From assembly GCA_963643165.1 (NCBI GenBank), contig CAVIJD010000011.1, positions 1-59,630 on the forward strand: a stretch of DNA of 59,630 nt, read 5' to 3'. A program made the position numbers and the translations under genes. Source of the DNA: F23-D06 sp963643165. GTDB lineage: Bacteria > Bacteroidota > Bacteroidia > Bacteroidales > WCHB1-69. Each line of letters starts with the position of its first letter. Position 1 is the stretch's first letter. The notes under the pieces were generated by a model. The model worked only from the letters and a program-made list of their open reading frames with translations. It did no database searches and had not been told where the DNA came from. Below are positions 33,297 to 42,994 of the stretch, piece after piece.

Positions 33297-34688
33297 TTAC
33301 TTGAAAAGGAATCTTCTGAAGTCGAGCCCTAAGGCGTAGATCATCAGGAGAATGAGCAGAATGAAGCCAATGGTGTTGGCGATGCCGAGGAATTTGTCGC
33401 TGGGCTTCTTGCCGGTTATCATCTCTATCAGGATGAAGAGCACATAGCCGCCGTCGAGTGCCGGTATGGGTATGATGTTCATGAATGCCAATATGATGCC
33501 GAGCAGGGCGGTCATGTTCCAGAAGCGGTACCAGTCCCACACTTTCGGGAATATGCTGCCGATGGTCAGGAAGCTGCCGAGCTGGGTGGCGCCCTCTTTG
33601 GTGAACACGAGTTTGAACTGTTTGATGTAGTCGCCTAAGGTCTGCACGCCCATGACGATGCCTTGCGGCACGGACTGCAGGAGGGTGTACTCCTCGCGCA
33701 CGGTGCTGAAATACTGGGCCGGGGCTTTTGGCGCCACGCCGATGACACCCGCGGAGTCAGGGGTCACGGTGACATGGCAGAGGCTGTCGCCGCGGTAAAA
33801 GGCCAGGTTTAGACTTTCGTTCTTGTTGTCGCTGAAAATCTTTTTGTAGTCGAAGAAACAGAACACGGCGGAGTCGTTGATGCTGACGAGGCTGTCACCG
33901 CGCCGCAGTCCGCAGTCGGCCGCCGGGGTGCCGGCCAGCACGCTGTCAATGACGAACGGGAAGCGGTAGTTGCAAGGCACGCTGCCGGACGAGCTTGCGC
34001 CGACAATCTTGCGGGCCAGCGTCTTGGGCACCTCTACGACTACCGGCTGGCTGTCGCGCAGCACGGTCACGGTCTTGACATCCTCCAATAATATGGTGTT
34101 GCTGAAATCGCTCAAAGTGAGCGGCTTGGAAGAGTCAACGGCAAGGATGACATCGCCGTTGCGGAAGCCGGCATCCTGCATCTCCTGCGAGAACTCAAGC
34201 CCGTAGCGCGCATGCTCCAGCGGGATGTATTCGCGCCCCCAGTTGAAACATATTGCTATATATATAATGATGGCGGAAAGGAAGTTCACCAACACTCCGC
34301 CGATGATGACGAAAAAGCGCTGCCACGCCGGCTTGGAACGGAACTCCCACGGATGAACTTCGTTGTCAAGGTCCGACGCTTTGGTCGTCTCGTCAACCAT
34401 GCCATTGATGGCGCAATAGCCACCCAACGGAACCCAGCCGATGCCCCATTCCGTGTTCTCGGGATGCTCTTTCCACTCCTCAGGTGCTTGCGATGAGAAG
34501 AAACTGAAATGGAACTTGCCATCGTATCGCTTCATGCGGAGTATCGAGAATCCGGGGTTGAAAAAGAGATAGAACTGATCAACGCGGATCTTGAAAATCT
34601 TGGCGAATGTGAAATGCCCCAACTCGTGCGTGATAATCAGAAAGGCCAGACTGGCCACTAATCCCAGTATTTGCATCGTTATGCCCAT
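33297..34688 (-). CDS. rseP: RIP metalloprotease RseP
   Basis: A 463-aa site-2 protease of the inner membrane. The zinc motif HELGH is at residues 21-25 inside the first helix; two PDZ domains span about 125-330 (ATPAADCGLRRGDSLVSIND in one), and the second catalytic motif IPALDGGYVLF lies near 410 before the last helices. RseP cleaves membrane-bound regulators such as anti-sigma factors and remnant signal peptides. I start at 34688 because the promoter at 34708-34715 makes the earlier in-frame ATG at 34742 impossible; ATG 34676 is also possible. The gene is transcribed divergently from 34757. Confidence 0.94.
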   Translation of the reverse strand: MGITMQILGLVASLAFLIITHELGHFTFAKIFKIRVDQFYLFFNPGFSILRMKRYDGKFHFSFFSSQAPEEWKEHPENTEWGIGWVPLGGYCAINGMVDETTKASDLDNEVHPWEFRSKPAWQRFFVIIGGVLVNFLSAIIIYIAICFNWGREYIPLEHARYGLEFSQEMQDAGFRNGDVILAVDSSKPLTLSDFSNTILLEDVKTVTVLRDSQPVVVEVPKTLARKIVGASSSGSVPCNYRFPFVIDSVLAGTPAADCGLRRGDSLVSINDSAVFCFFDYKKIFSDNKNESLNLAFYRGDSLCHVTVTPDSAGVIGVAPKAPAQYFSTVREEYTLLQSVPQGIVMGVQTLGDYIKQFKLVFTKEGATQLGSFLTIGSIFPKVWDWYRFWNMTALLGIILAFMNIIPIPALDGGYVLFILIEMITGKKPSDKFLGIANTIGFILLILLMIYALGLDFRRFLFK

Positions 34689-34707
34689 AGTCAATTTTTT
34701 TAAGCGG

Positions 34708-34715
34708 CAAAGATA
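34708..34715 (-). promoter_or_regulatory. -7 element of rseP, facing a divergent promoter
   Basis: TATCTTTG on the minus strand, 20 bp before the chosen rseP ATG. The plus-strand -7 element begins 12 bp away at 34727, so the two promoters physically interleave. Confidence 0.7.
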
Positions 34716-34726
34716 ACATTTTTTTG

Positions 34727-34734
34727 TACTTTTG
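34727..34734 (+). promoter_or_regulatory. -7 element of the membrane-protein gene
   Basis: TACTTTTG, 23 bp before the ATG at 34757. It also excludes the in-frame ATG at 34724 as a start. Confidence 0.7.
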
Positions 34735-34756
34735 CCCCGCATATTTCCAAGAGATT

Positions 34757-35425
34757 ATGGCTGTACAGGACTCCAATGAAAAAGCACATTCCCGCTCCGG
34801 CAAGACGCTGCTGTTTGTGGCAGGTGTGTTGTTCGGACTGCTGCTCGGCATCGCCGTGACCGCTCTGGTGTTGCTGCATAAAGAACGGGAAGGAACATCT
34901 ACAGACGATGCGCTTGAGCAGCAACAAGGCAAAACAGTGACAGACACGGTGTTTCATTATGTAATCCAAAAACAGAAAACGGCGCAAGTGTCCGATGACA
35001 ATGCCGCGCAGGACACGCTTTTCATCGACACGCTCTTGCAGAATTACGAGACGCAAGACCTTACCATGGACGAATCGCTGCCGCCGAGCATGGATGACGA
35101 AGAGGAACTGACCGAAGACCTGGTGCAGGAGAATATGCTGCACAGCCTTTCGGTGCCGGTGGTCTTTTTGGACGACAAGATGCAAGAGTCTGACAACGAG
35201 GCCTCCACGCATATCCAAGTTCAGCAATGGAGCACCCCCGTCCGTAACAAAGTGACTTTCCTGTTCTCAGACAACATCCTGAAAGTAAAGGGGATGAAGA
35301 TAGACGGGTGCAAGATTTACCATTTCCGGGGCAATTATTACCTCGAGGTTAACCACAACACCTACCTGATACGTCCCAACAGCCATTTCGAAAAGCCGGA
35401 GAAATCCGAAAACTTTAATTTTTAG
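34757..35425 (+). CDS. Membrane-anchored hypothetical protein
   Basis: A 222-aa protein. A short cytoplasmic head (MAVQDSNEKAHSRSGK) precedes one membrane segment at about 18-40 (LLFVAGVLFGLLLGIAVTAL), then a long acidic, probably disordered region (DESLPPSMDDEEELTEDLVQ). A compact C-terminal domain of about 75 residues follows with strands VTFLFSDNILKVKGMKI and CKIYHFRGNYYLEVNHNTYLI. I do not recognise the family. It lies six bases before dapF and probably shares its transcript. Confidence 0.75.
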   Translation: MAVQDSNEKAHSRSGKTLLFVAGVLFGLLLGIAVTALVLLHKEREGTSTDDALEQQQGKTVTDTVFHYVIQKQKTAQVSDDNAAQDTLFIDTLLQNYETQDLTMDESLPPSMDDEEELTEDLVQENMLHSLSVPVVFLDDKMQESDNEASTHIQVQQWSTPVRNKVTFLFSDNILKVKGMKIDGCKIYHFRGNYYLEVNHNTYLIRPNSHFEKPEKSENFNF

Positions 35426-35431
35426 AATCAA

Positions 35432-36259
35432 ATGAAGACTATTCCTTTTTTCAAATTCCACGGTGCCGGAAACGATTTCATTATGGTTGACAACCGTAGC
35501 GGATTCTACCATCTTGAGGACCATGAGGTCGCCTATCTTTGCGACCGTCATGCAGGCATCGGCGCCGACGGGCTTATTTTTCTCGAAACCGACCCCGACG
35601 TTTCGTTCTCGATGCGCTATTACAACGCCGACGGCAAGGAGGCAACCTTGTGCGGCAACGGCAGCCGTTGTGTGGTGGCGCTTGCCAATATGCTGGGCGA
35701 AATCGGCAACAATTGCGTGTTTCGCGCCTCCGACGGCCTGCACGACGCAAGCGTCTATAGCCACGAACTGAACAAGTGGGTCATCGCTCTCGAGATGAAA
35801 GATGTGAAAGAGATGAAAGTCTATGAGGACGGATGCTTCCTCGATACCGGCTCCCCCCATTTTGTGGTCCCCGTGGATGACCTGAAGTCCTATCCCGTTG
35901 TCACTGAGGGCCGCCGACTGCGCCACGACGCCCGCTTCAGCCAAGGTACGAACGTGGACTTTGTGGAGACGGACGGCGACAGCCTCAAGGTGCGCACCTA
36001 CGAACGCGGGGTGGAAGACGAAACGCTCTCTTGCGGCACCGGAGTGACCGCCGCAGCCTTGGCTTGGACCTCGCAGCACGTCAAAAGCAACGGACATTTC
36101 GAAATGCCCGTGCTTACCAGAGGCGGCTCGTTCAAGGTGGCCTTCGACAAGAAAGCCAGCGGCTACACTTTCATTTCGCTGGTCGGCCCCGTGGTCTGGT
36201 CATTCTCCGGCACGGCCGACATTCCGGAGTCGGCTTGCTCGTTTTCGGCCATGAAATAA
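35432..36259 (+). CDS. dapF: Diaminopimelate epimerase DapF
   Basis: A 275-aa epimerase converting LL- to meso-diaminopimelate for lysine and peptidoglycan synthesis. Both catalytic cysteines are present: LCGNGSRCVVALA (near residue 73) and LSCGTGVTAAALA (near 200). The N-terminus KFHGAGNDFIMVDNR is the standard substrate-binding start. Length is typical. The last 97 bases overlap the 3' end of the convergent permease gene, so the C-terminal codons of each constrain the other. Confidence 0.97.
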   Translation: MKTIPFFKFHGAGNDFIMVDNRSGFYHLEDHEVAYLCDRHAGIGADGLIFLETDPDVSFSMRYYNADGKEATLCGNGSRCVVALANMLGEIGNNCVFRASDGLHDASVYSHELNKWVIALEMKDVKEMKVYEDGCFLDTGSPHFVVPVDDLKSYPVVTEGRRLRHDARFSQGTNVDFVETDGDSLKVRTYERGVEDETLSCGTGVTAAALAWTSQHVKSNGHFEMPVLTRGGSFKVAFDKKASGYTFISLVGPVVWSFSGTADIPESACSFSAMK

Positions 36260-37320
36260 GCCCCGAAAAACTCTTTCGTCACAATGCGGATGAGCGTGTA
36301 GGCGGGCACGGCGAAGATCATGGCAAACACACCGCCCACATAGCCGGCCATCAAGATGACAATGAAGATTTCCAGCGGATGCGTATGCGTCCGCTTTCCG
36401 TATATGTAGGGCTGCAACACGAAGTCATCGATGAGCTTGGTGGCGCCGATGGCGGCAAGGGCTTTCACTAAGGTGGTCATCAGCATCGCGCTGGAGGGGT
36501 CAGAGGACAGCAGCGAGGTGATGGATATCACGACCGCACAGATGCATGCTATGAGCGGGCCAACGTACGGTATGATGTTGAGCATGCCCCCGATGATGCC
36601 AATGAGCATAGGGCTGGGAACTTTCAGGATTACGCAGAAGATGGTGTCGAGGATGCCGACGATGAGCATCTCGCAGAAAACCCCGATGAAATAGGAAGAG
36701 ACCTGTTTGCCCGTGGCATTCAGGATGTTGCTGAAGTTCTGGCGGTATTTGGTCGGTATCCACCCTTGTATCATCTTGAAGAAGATACGATGGTCTTTCA
36801 GCGAGAAGAAGGTCATGAACAGGATTGAGAATATGGCGATGAGCACGGTGCCGGCCATGCTGAAGGTGTTGCTCAACAGCGAGGAGAAGTTGACCTGCTC
36901 AATGAAATTGCCCCATTCTGAAACCACCAATTCAAAGGCATGCTGGTGATGCTTGACGATGCCGAACTTGCGGAGCACGGGGTCGAGTTTGTTAATCCAT
37001 ACCTCAAACGAGTGGCTTAGGGTGGTGGGGTCTATGGAGGCCAGATAGGTGAGCTCACGGATGATGGCCGGTATGATCAGGTAACACAACAACCCAAGCA
37101 CGGCTATGATGGCCAGCAGGGTGATGGCCGCGGCGAGCGACTCGGGGAACTGGCGCTTGCCGAACCGGATGCGGGTAAGCAGCCGCATGAGCGGTGTGCC
37201 TATCAGCGAAAGAAATATGGCAATGAAGATGTATAGCAGGATGTCCCAGAAAAACCATCCCAGAAACACTAAGACGGCCAACAAGACGAGGACGGCAATG
37301 ATGCTTTTGTTGTTAGTCAT
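36163..37320 (-). CDS. AI-2E (PerM) family transporter
   Basis: A 385-aa polytopic protein of the AI-2E/UPF0118 family: two early helices (about 7-45), a soluble middle region, then conserved GIIGGMLNIIPYVGPLIACICAVVIS, and final helices around VILMAGYVGGVFAMIFAVPAY. Family members are linked to autoinducer-2 export, Na/H exchange or folate-related efflux, so the substrate is open. Start at ATG 37320 overlaps the end of tamB by eight bases, indicating translational coupling. Its 3' end overlaps dapF by 97 bases on the opposite strand. Confidence 0.9.
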   Translation of the reverse strand: MTNNKSIIAVLVLLAVLVFLGWFFWDILLYIFIAIFLSLIGTPLMRLLTRIRFGKRQFPESLAAAITLLAIIAVLGLLCYLIIPAIIRELTYLASIDPTTLSHSFEVWINKLDPVLRKFGIVKHHQHAFELVVSEWGNFIEQVNFSSLLSNTFSMAGTVLIAIFSILFMTFFSLKDHRIFFKMIQGWIPTKYRQNFSNILNATGKQVSSYFIGVFCEMLIVGILDTIFCVILKVPSPMLIGIIGGMLNIIPYVGPLIACICAVVISITSLLSSDPSSAMLMTTLVKALAAIGATKLIDDFVLQPYIYGKRTHTHPLEIFIVILMAGYVGGVFAMIFAVPAYTLIRIVTKEFFGAYFMAENEQADSGMSAVPENDQTTGPTSEMKV

Positions 37321-40300
37321 GACTTTTTCTCCGTTTTGATATGTTGGGGGTGCCAGCACGCAGTTTGCGGCGGTAACGGGAGTCGAAACTCTGTTTGTAT
37401 CCCAAGGCGACGCCGGCGGTGTAGTTAATCTTGGAGTTGATGTCGGGGCTGTACAGGTCCTGGTCGTGCTCACCGACGTAGGTGTAGGCCTTCAACTTCC
37501 AGGTGCCGCTTTTGTTGATGCTGTATTCGACAATGACGTCACCATACATGTTCTCGGCCGCCGACTCGTTTTCCCGGTTGTCATAGTACCCGAAACTCGT
37601 TGACATCGTGATGCGGTCGTTCAGCAGGTTGGCATTCGCCTGGATGCCGTATTCCGCCGATGTTGTCTCCGACGCCGAATTGTAGATGATGCCGACAGAG
37701 CCGTGCCTGTTTTCCATCACGCTCTGCAACACACTGTTGAGGGCACTGCTCAACAAAGAATAACTGGACGAAAGCCCGCCGCCGGTGCCCGCATTGAACG
37801 GGGTGCTGGGTATGAAACTGTTCGATACCATGAAGTAGGCAAACTGCTTGGTCATGTTCTCTTTGTTGGTGGTGTCAATGGCGCTGTAGAAGATGTTTCG
37901 CGCTTCGGTGCTGCTGTTGGGCAACTCGAAGCTGAATGTGGGCTCGAGGTTGCGCATGATTTCGCCGTTGAGGTGAAGGTATGCGTTGACGGTGGTGTTG
38001 CTGCCCGACAGGTACTCCTGCGGCACGATGCTGGCCAAGGAGGTCTTGGAGCTCTTGTATGCACTGGCATTGACTACCATGTTGTTGAGCGGCCCGTCAA
38101 AGGTAATCTGCCCGCCGGGCACTAACGTGAACCGCGAGTTAACGATGTCATAGAGCGAAAAACGGAAGTCGCCCGAGTGCAACGCGAGGCTTCCGTAAAG
38201 GTTCAGGTTGTCGTTGTTGTTGAAGGTGAGCCTGAAGTTGCCGTTGGCTTTCGCGTTCATGGTGCCGCCGATAGACTCCAGCAACAGCACGATGTCGGCC
38301 TCGTCGGTGACGTTGAAGCCAAAGTCGAAGTCGAGGTCCATGCCGCTTTTTTGTTGCGTCACGGCAACCGATGAGGTGTCGGCGGCACTCTTGAAACGGA
38401 TGACGTTCGATTCGCTCGCCGAACTGGCCGTGCTGACCAGGAGGTATATTTTTGTCCCCGAAAGGGTCTTCAAATTGGCGCCCCTGAAGGTCATGCCTTG
38501 GTCGGTGCCTCCAATCTCTACGTCGCCAGCAGCGATGCCCGTGCCGTAAAAGACGGCATTGTCGGTCTTGGGCGTGTTCAGCACCGTGACCCCGTCGGTG
38601 TGGATGTTGAGGTCAAACTTCATGTCTTTGAATTTGCGGTGCCGGATGCTGCCGTCCATAAAGGCGGTGTTCTGCAGGTTGTCGCTGAATTGGATATGGT
38701 CGAAGAATATGCCGGCTTCGTTGAAGCGGATGTCCTGGTTGTCAAAGTGGTAGAGCGTGCCCAACGGTGCTATGCCCATGTCGGCGGAGAGCAGACGCAC
38801 GGTGCCGTCAAAATAGGTCGAGTCCGCCGAGGCGTAAAAAGCGAGTTTCCCGGACGCCGTGCCGCTCACACGGTCGCTGATGCCGGAGAGGAAAGGCTCG
38901 AGGAAGCCGACATTGAGCGTGTCAAATTCAGTGTGTACGGCCAACTTCTTGGCATCAGGCGCGTAATAGCCGTTGATTTTGGCAAAAGTGTTCTCCTCAT
39001 CCCGGAAACGGCGCACGTCATAGTCCGCTAAGGTGGCCGCCGTTATGGAATTGCTGCTCCGGAAGAAGCCGCCGTTGAAGCCGACGCGGTTTTGCGTGTC
39101 CCATCCCGCCATTACGAATAGGTTGCCGATCTTCTCTTCGTTGAAGACGAAGTTGTCCGCCAATATCTTTCCGAGTATGAGCCGCCGGTCGCCATTCAAC
39201 AACATCACGTCTGCCGTGAGAAGGCCGCCGCAGGTCATGTTGTTGAGCAACGGGTTCACGATGGACATGTCGAGGGTCTTGATGAGCAGGTTCAGCCTCG
39301 ACTTTTGCTTGGTGGAGTAGTCGCCGTTGATGGTGACACTGCTCGAGTCGTTCTCGAAGACCAGGTTGTTGACGGCTATGCGCTGTTTCTGGAAGCGTAT
39401 GTCGTTGCCCTCCCTGAAATGCCAGGCCATCTCGTCAAGATATACGGTGGTGTTGTGCAGACGGAGCACAAGGTCGGCAGGGTCTGAAAGGTCGGCACAT
39501 CCCGAAAGCGTTGACCGGTAGGTTTCTTCCTCGCTATGCCTGTTGTTCCACTTCAGGTCGTAAAATACGGAATCAAGACTGGAGTTTGCCTGCAGCACGA
39601 TGTCGTGGAAGCAAAGATGCTGTTTGCGGTTCCCGACATGTACCGAGTCCGTGTTGAGCTGAAGCCCTATCCGCGAGGTGTCTGAACTACGGCTGTTCAG
39701 ACTGAAGTGATGAACGGAGAGCTTGTTCTTGATGGCAAAGAACGGTATGTTTGCCTTTATCAAGTCGTTATGTGCATCAGAGTAAAGTTCTGCTTCAAGA
39801 TTGGAGTTGGGGGCAATGATGATGTCCGGGACTAACATTCTCAGCACGCGGTTGGTTTCGTAGGTGGAGACGCGAACCTTGAGGTAGCGGTCGTCCATCG
39901 AAGAGTTGGCGTTGCCTTGTGCGTGGGCGGGTTCTTCCACCAGCGCGGGGAAGTATCCGTGGGCTTGTTGCATGACGTGGTTTGCAATATCACCTACGGG
40001 GTAATTGTTCTCGAGGGTGGCGTTGAAGACATTTGACGACACGATGAACTTGTGGGCAAGGTCTGTGCATATTGACGTTACCCTGAAGCGGCAGTTGCGG
40101 ATGGAGTCGCCGTTGTTGAAGACCCAGATGTTGTCGCAGCCGAGGTAGCCGGTCACGTCATCAATGCCGGAGCCCCTGAGGGTGAACGTGAAGTTGTCGA
40201 AGCCGGTTTGGAGGGTCGGGTTGTTCTGCAACACATAGATAATCTTGTCTGTTCCCGTGGCGGTAGAGTCTCTTTTCGGCAACAAGCCGGCGGTGTGGCC

Positions 40301-41935
40301 AAGGTCGAAATGGTCGAGGCTTACATCCCCTTGCAGGAAGGGTGTCTCTTCCGACAGGTCCAAGTTGCCCGAGACAGTACACGCCAAGTGCGGGTCACGG
40401 GCCTCTACAACGGCTTGGCACAGCCGGTCCGCATACTCGCCCGACACTTTGGTGTGGCGCAGCGGATAACCGATGAGGTCTATATGGTCAATGTCGCCGT
40501 CAAGACTGGCTTGCAAGGTCTGCAAGTTCTCCTTTGTCCATCCAGTCGAAGCCATGCTTCCTTCGGCGTTGATACGGAAACTGCTCTTTCCTAACGCTTT
40601 GCCCGCTCCGGTGATGCGGGCGAGGTTGACGGCTTCCCCGTCAAGTTTCCCTTTCAGCACCGTTTGCCCGTTGTCGGTAAAGGTGCGCATCTTGGCCGTG
40701 ATGTTCCCGGCGTCGGTGCGGGCCGCAAGGTCGGCGTTGAAATCCTCCATGGTGCCGATAAAGGAGACCTTAAGCGCTGTGTAGCCCAAGAAGGCCGTCT
40801 TTTGGGCAAAGCCGGGGGTCTTGCCGCCGGGGAGAGTGAGCTGAGCCAACTCAGGGGCATAAAGGGAGCAGGAGTCGAGCTGTACATTTAAGTAGGTGTC
40901 CGGGAAACGGGTGATGTCTTTCATGACAAGGTCGCCGTTGATGCGGTTCTTGAAGCCGCAGGCGGCACGGAGACCGATGATGCTGATGTCGTTGACAGGA
41001 CCGCTGATCTTCTCGCTTTTCAGGAAGAGGGTCTCCTCCATGCCGCGGAGCGAGGGGACAAATGCGGCCACGTCTTTCATGCAGAGCATCGAGGGGCGAA
41101 CCGCCGCTTGAATGCGCACGGAGTCAGTAAACTCGGCGTAGGAGCCCCACGCATCATAGTCAAATGCCAGGTCTATGTCGAGTTTGCTGTTCGGGGTTTT
41201 GGCCTTCAATTTCTGGAAACGGAGTCCTTGACTCCAGATGCTGAACTCGCCTTGGGCATCCGTCATGGAAAAACCGCCGTACTGCTCAAAGGAGAGGTGT
41301 TTGAACTTGGCGGCGATGCTGTCGTTGGCCACAATGAACTTGTCCGCCTCCCAGTTGATGTTCTTCAGTTCAAAATAGGCATAGTCAATAGGCGGCGTGT
41401 TGCCGGTCTCGAAAACGGTCCGCTTGTCGTCGTTGATGAGCACAAACCGCGAATTGACCAGCGTGAGGTGCTTGGCAGTAAGCAGGAAAGAGGATGACGT
41501 ATTGTCGTTTTTCTTGAACTTGGCGGCCCAGGCGGCTATGTTTATCGTGGTGTCGCCCGAGTATGTGCGCAGCACGATGTCCGCGTCTGTAAGCGTCACG
41601 CTGCCAAACTTGAGCTTGAAAGGACTGAAGCCAAGCCCTGTGAGGCGGCATTTCACCTTGCCCACATAGATCATGTCCTGCTGCCGGTTGTCCTCGATGT
41701 GCAGTTCGTCGGCCACAATGTGCAGGGTGGGCGAGAGGCGCACATGCTTCAAGGAGATGTCCGTGCCCCAGTTCTGACTCACCTTCTCCGTGATCTTGTT
41801 CACCGCAAAAGTCTGTACGGCAGGTATTAACAAGAGCCCGACCACCAGCAGGTCGAGTGCGACGAGGCACCCCAACACCCAGAGCAGAATCTTGCCCGCT
41901 TTCTTCCCGATTTTTTTACTACTTTTGCTGTCCAC
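37313..41935 (-). CDS. tamB: TamB/DUF490 translocation and assembly module protein
   Basis: A 1540-aa AsmA/TamB-superfamily protein. An N-terminal inner-membrane anchor (about residues 16-38) is followed by a long beta-helical groove with repeated short strands, and the C-terminal DUF490/TamB domain occupies roughly the last 400 residues (LVPGGQITFDGPLNNMVVNASA; YGIQANANLLNDRITMSTSFGYY). Such proteins bridge the periplasm, either assisting outer-membrane protein insertion with TamA or moving phospholipids. The size suits Bacteroidota TamB. It overlaps the following permease gene, and its start is 13 bases from the divergent tsaD start. Confidence 0.92.
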   Translation of the reverse strand: MDSKSSKKIGKKAGKILLWVLGCLVALDLLVVGLLLIPAVQTFAVNKITEKVSQNWGTDISLKHVRLSPTLHIVADELHIEDNRQQDMIYVGKVKCRLTGLGFSPFKLKFGSVTLTDADIVLRTYSGDTTINIAAWAAKFKKNDNTSSSFLLTAKHLTLVNSRFVLINDDKRTVFETGNTPPIDYAYFELKNINWEADKFIVANDSIAAKFKHLSFEQYGGFSMTDAQGEFSIWSQGLRFQKLKAKTPNSKLDIDLAFDYDAWGSYAEFTDSVRIQAAVRPSMLCMKDVAAFVPSLRGMEETLFLKSEKISGPVNDISIIGLRAACGFKNRINGDLVMKDITRFPDTYLNVQLDSCSLYAPELAQLTLPGGKTPGFAQKTAFLGYTALKVSFIGTMEDFNADLAARTDAGNITAKMRTFTDNGQTVLKGKLDGEAVNLARITGAGKALGKSSFRINAEGSMASTGWTKENLQTLQASLDGDIDHIDLIGYPLRHTKVSGEYADRLCQAVVEARDPHLACTVSGNLDLSEETPFLQGDVSLDHFDLGHTAGLLPKRDSTATGTDKIIYVLQNNPTLQTGFDNFTFTLRGSGIDDVTGYLGCDNIWVFNNGDSIRNCRFRVTSICTDLAHKFIVSSNVFNATLENNYPVGDIANHVMQQAHGYFPALVEEPAHAQGNANSSMDDRYLKVRVSTYETNRVLRMLVPDIIIAPNSNLEAELYSDAHNDLIKANIPFFAIKNKLSVHHFSLNSRSSDTSRIGLQLNTDSVHVGNRKQHLCFHDIVLQANSSLDSVFYDLKWNNRHSEEETYRSTLSGCADLSDPADLVLRLHNTTVYLDEMAWHFREGNDIRFQKQRIAVNNLVFENDSSSVTINGDYSTKQKSRLNLLIKTLDMSIVNPLLNNMTCGGLLTADVMLLNGDRRLILGKILADNFVFNEEKIGNLFVMAGWDTQNRVGFNGGFFRSSNSITAATLADYDVRRFRDEENTFAKINGYYAPDAKKLAVHTEFDTLNVGFLEPFLSGISDRVSGTASGKLAFYASADSTYFDGTVRLLSADMGIAPLGTLYHFDNQDIRFNEAGIFFDHIQFSDNLQNTAFMDGSIRHRKFKDMKFDLNIHTDGVTVLNTPKTDNAVFYGTGIAAGDVEIGGTDQGMTFRGANLKTLSGTKIYLLVSTASSASESNVIRFKSAADTSSVAVTQQKSGMDLDFDFGFNVTDEADIVLLLESIGGTMNAKANGNFRLTFNNNDNLNLYGSLALHSGDFRFSLYDIVNSRFTLVPGGQITFDGPLNNMVVNASAYKSSKTSLASIVPQEYLSGSNTTVNAYLHLNGEIMRNLEPTFSFELPNSSTEARNIFYSAIDTTNKENMTKQFAYFMVSNSFIPSTPFNAGTGGGLSSSYSLLSSALNSVLQSVMENRHGSVGIIYNSASETTSAEYGIQANANLLNDRITMSTSFGYYDNRENESAAENMYGDVIVEYSINKSGTWKLKAYTYVGEHDQDLYSPDINSKINYTAGVALGYKQSFDSRYRRKLRAGTPNISKRRKSHD
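41920..41927 (+). promoter_or_regulatory. -7 element of tsaD inside the tamB 5' end
   Basis: TACTTTTG, 22 bp before the tsaD ATG at 41949, within the first codons of tamB on the other strand. I did not find a clear -7 element for tamB. Confidence 0.65.
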
Positions 41936-41948
41936 TAATTATCAGGTT

Positions 41949-42983
41949 ATGTCAGTTTATATTCTCGGTATCGAATCCTCCTGTGATGACACGTCAGCGG
42001 CTGTTGTTGAGGGCACTGAAATACTATCCAATGTCATTGCAAGCCAGAAAGTTCACGCCGAATACGGCGGTGTTGTCCCCGAGCTTGCCTCACGAGCCCA
42101 TCAGCAGAATATCATCCCGGTGATCGATACGGCTTTAAAGCGTGCAAAAATAAACAAAAATCAGTTATCTGCCATTGCTTTCACCAACGGCCCCGGACTT
42201 CTCGGTTCGCTCCTTGTGGGCAGCTCGTTTGCCAAGGCTATGGCTTACAGCCTCAACATCCCGTTAGTCCAAGTGGACCACCTGCAAGGGCATGTGCTGG
42301 CCAATTTCCTGCACAAGCCCGGCGAGGAGAAGCCCGTTCCGTCGTTCCCCTTTCTGTGCCTGACGGTGTCGGGCGGTCACACGCTCCTGCTGCAGGTGAA
42401 CGACTACTTTGACATGCAGCGCATCGGCGGCACCATCGACGACGCAGCCGGCGAGGCTTTCGACAAGGCCGCCAAGATTCTCGGACTTCCTTATCCCGGC
42501 GGCCCCGTCATCGACAAATATGCCAAGGATGGCGACCCCAAACGCTTCACGTTCGCCACGGCGCACCTCCCGGGGTACGACTACAGTTTCAGCGGACTGA
42601 AAACCTCGTTTCTCTATTTTGTCCGCGACCGGCTGAAAGAGAACCCGAACTTCATTGAGGAGAATATCCACGACTTGGCGGCGTCCATACAGCATGCTGT
42701 CGTCAAATCATTGATTGACAAGGTGGTCAAGGCTCTGAAGGTGTCGCCTTGCAAAGACCTTGTGCTGGCCGGCGGCGTCTCCGCCAATTCGGGTCTGCGC
42801 AATGCCGCCGCTGAAGTGGCCCGCAAATACCGCCGCAACCTCTTCCTGCCGCCGCTGGACCTCACGACCGACAACGCCGCCATGATTGCCGTCTGCGGCT
42901 ATTTCAAGTTTTTGAAACAGGAGTTCGTCGGCGTTGACGTGGTGCCCTACAGCAGCGAGGGGAGCGATGCTTTCCGCAAATAA
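41949..42983 (+). CDS. tsaD: tRNA N6-threonylcarbamoyladenosine transferase TsaD
   Basis: A 344-aa Kae1/TsaD ASKHA protein that transfers threonylcarbamoyl to A37 of ANN-decoding tRNAs with TsaB and TsaE. Seen: LGIESSCDDTSAAVVEG at the N-terminus, YGGVVPELASRAH, the metal motif HLQGH (about residues 111-115), and phosphate loops TVSGGHTLL and LAGGVSANSGLR. I start at 41949 because the promoter at 41920 and the family N-terminus agree; the upstream in-frame extension from 41790 lies in tamB antisense. It converges with the OppC-like gene with 11 bases between stops. Confidence 0.97.
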   Translation: MSVYILGIESSCDDTSAAVVEGTEILSNVIASQKVHAEYGGVVPELASRAHQQNIIPVIDTALKRAKINKNQLSAIAFTNGPGLLGSLLVGSSFAKAMAYSLNIPLVQVDHLQGHVLANFLHKPGEEKPVPSFPFLCLTVSGGHTLLLQVNDYFDMQRIGGTIDDAAGEAFDKAAKILGLPYPGGPVIDKYAKDGDPKRFTFATAHLPGYDYSFSGLKTSFLYFVRDRLKENPNFIEENIHDLAASIQHAVVKSLIDKVVKALKVSPCKDLVLAGGVSANSGLRNAAAEVARKYRRNLFLPPLDLTTDNAAMIAVCGYFKFLKQEFVGVDVVPYSSEGSDAFRK

Positions 42984-42994
42984 CAGTTCAAGAA

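Noticed and set aside
42260..42700. Possible frame on the minus strand inside tsaD
   Set aside because: Antisense shadow; TsaD motifs are intact on the plus strand.
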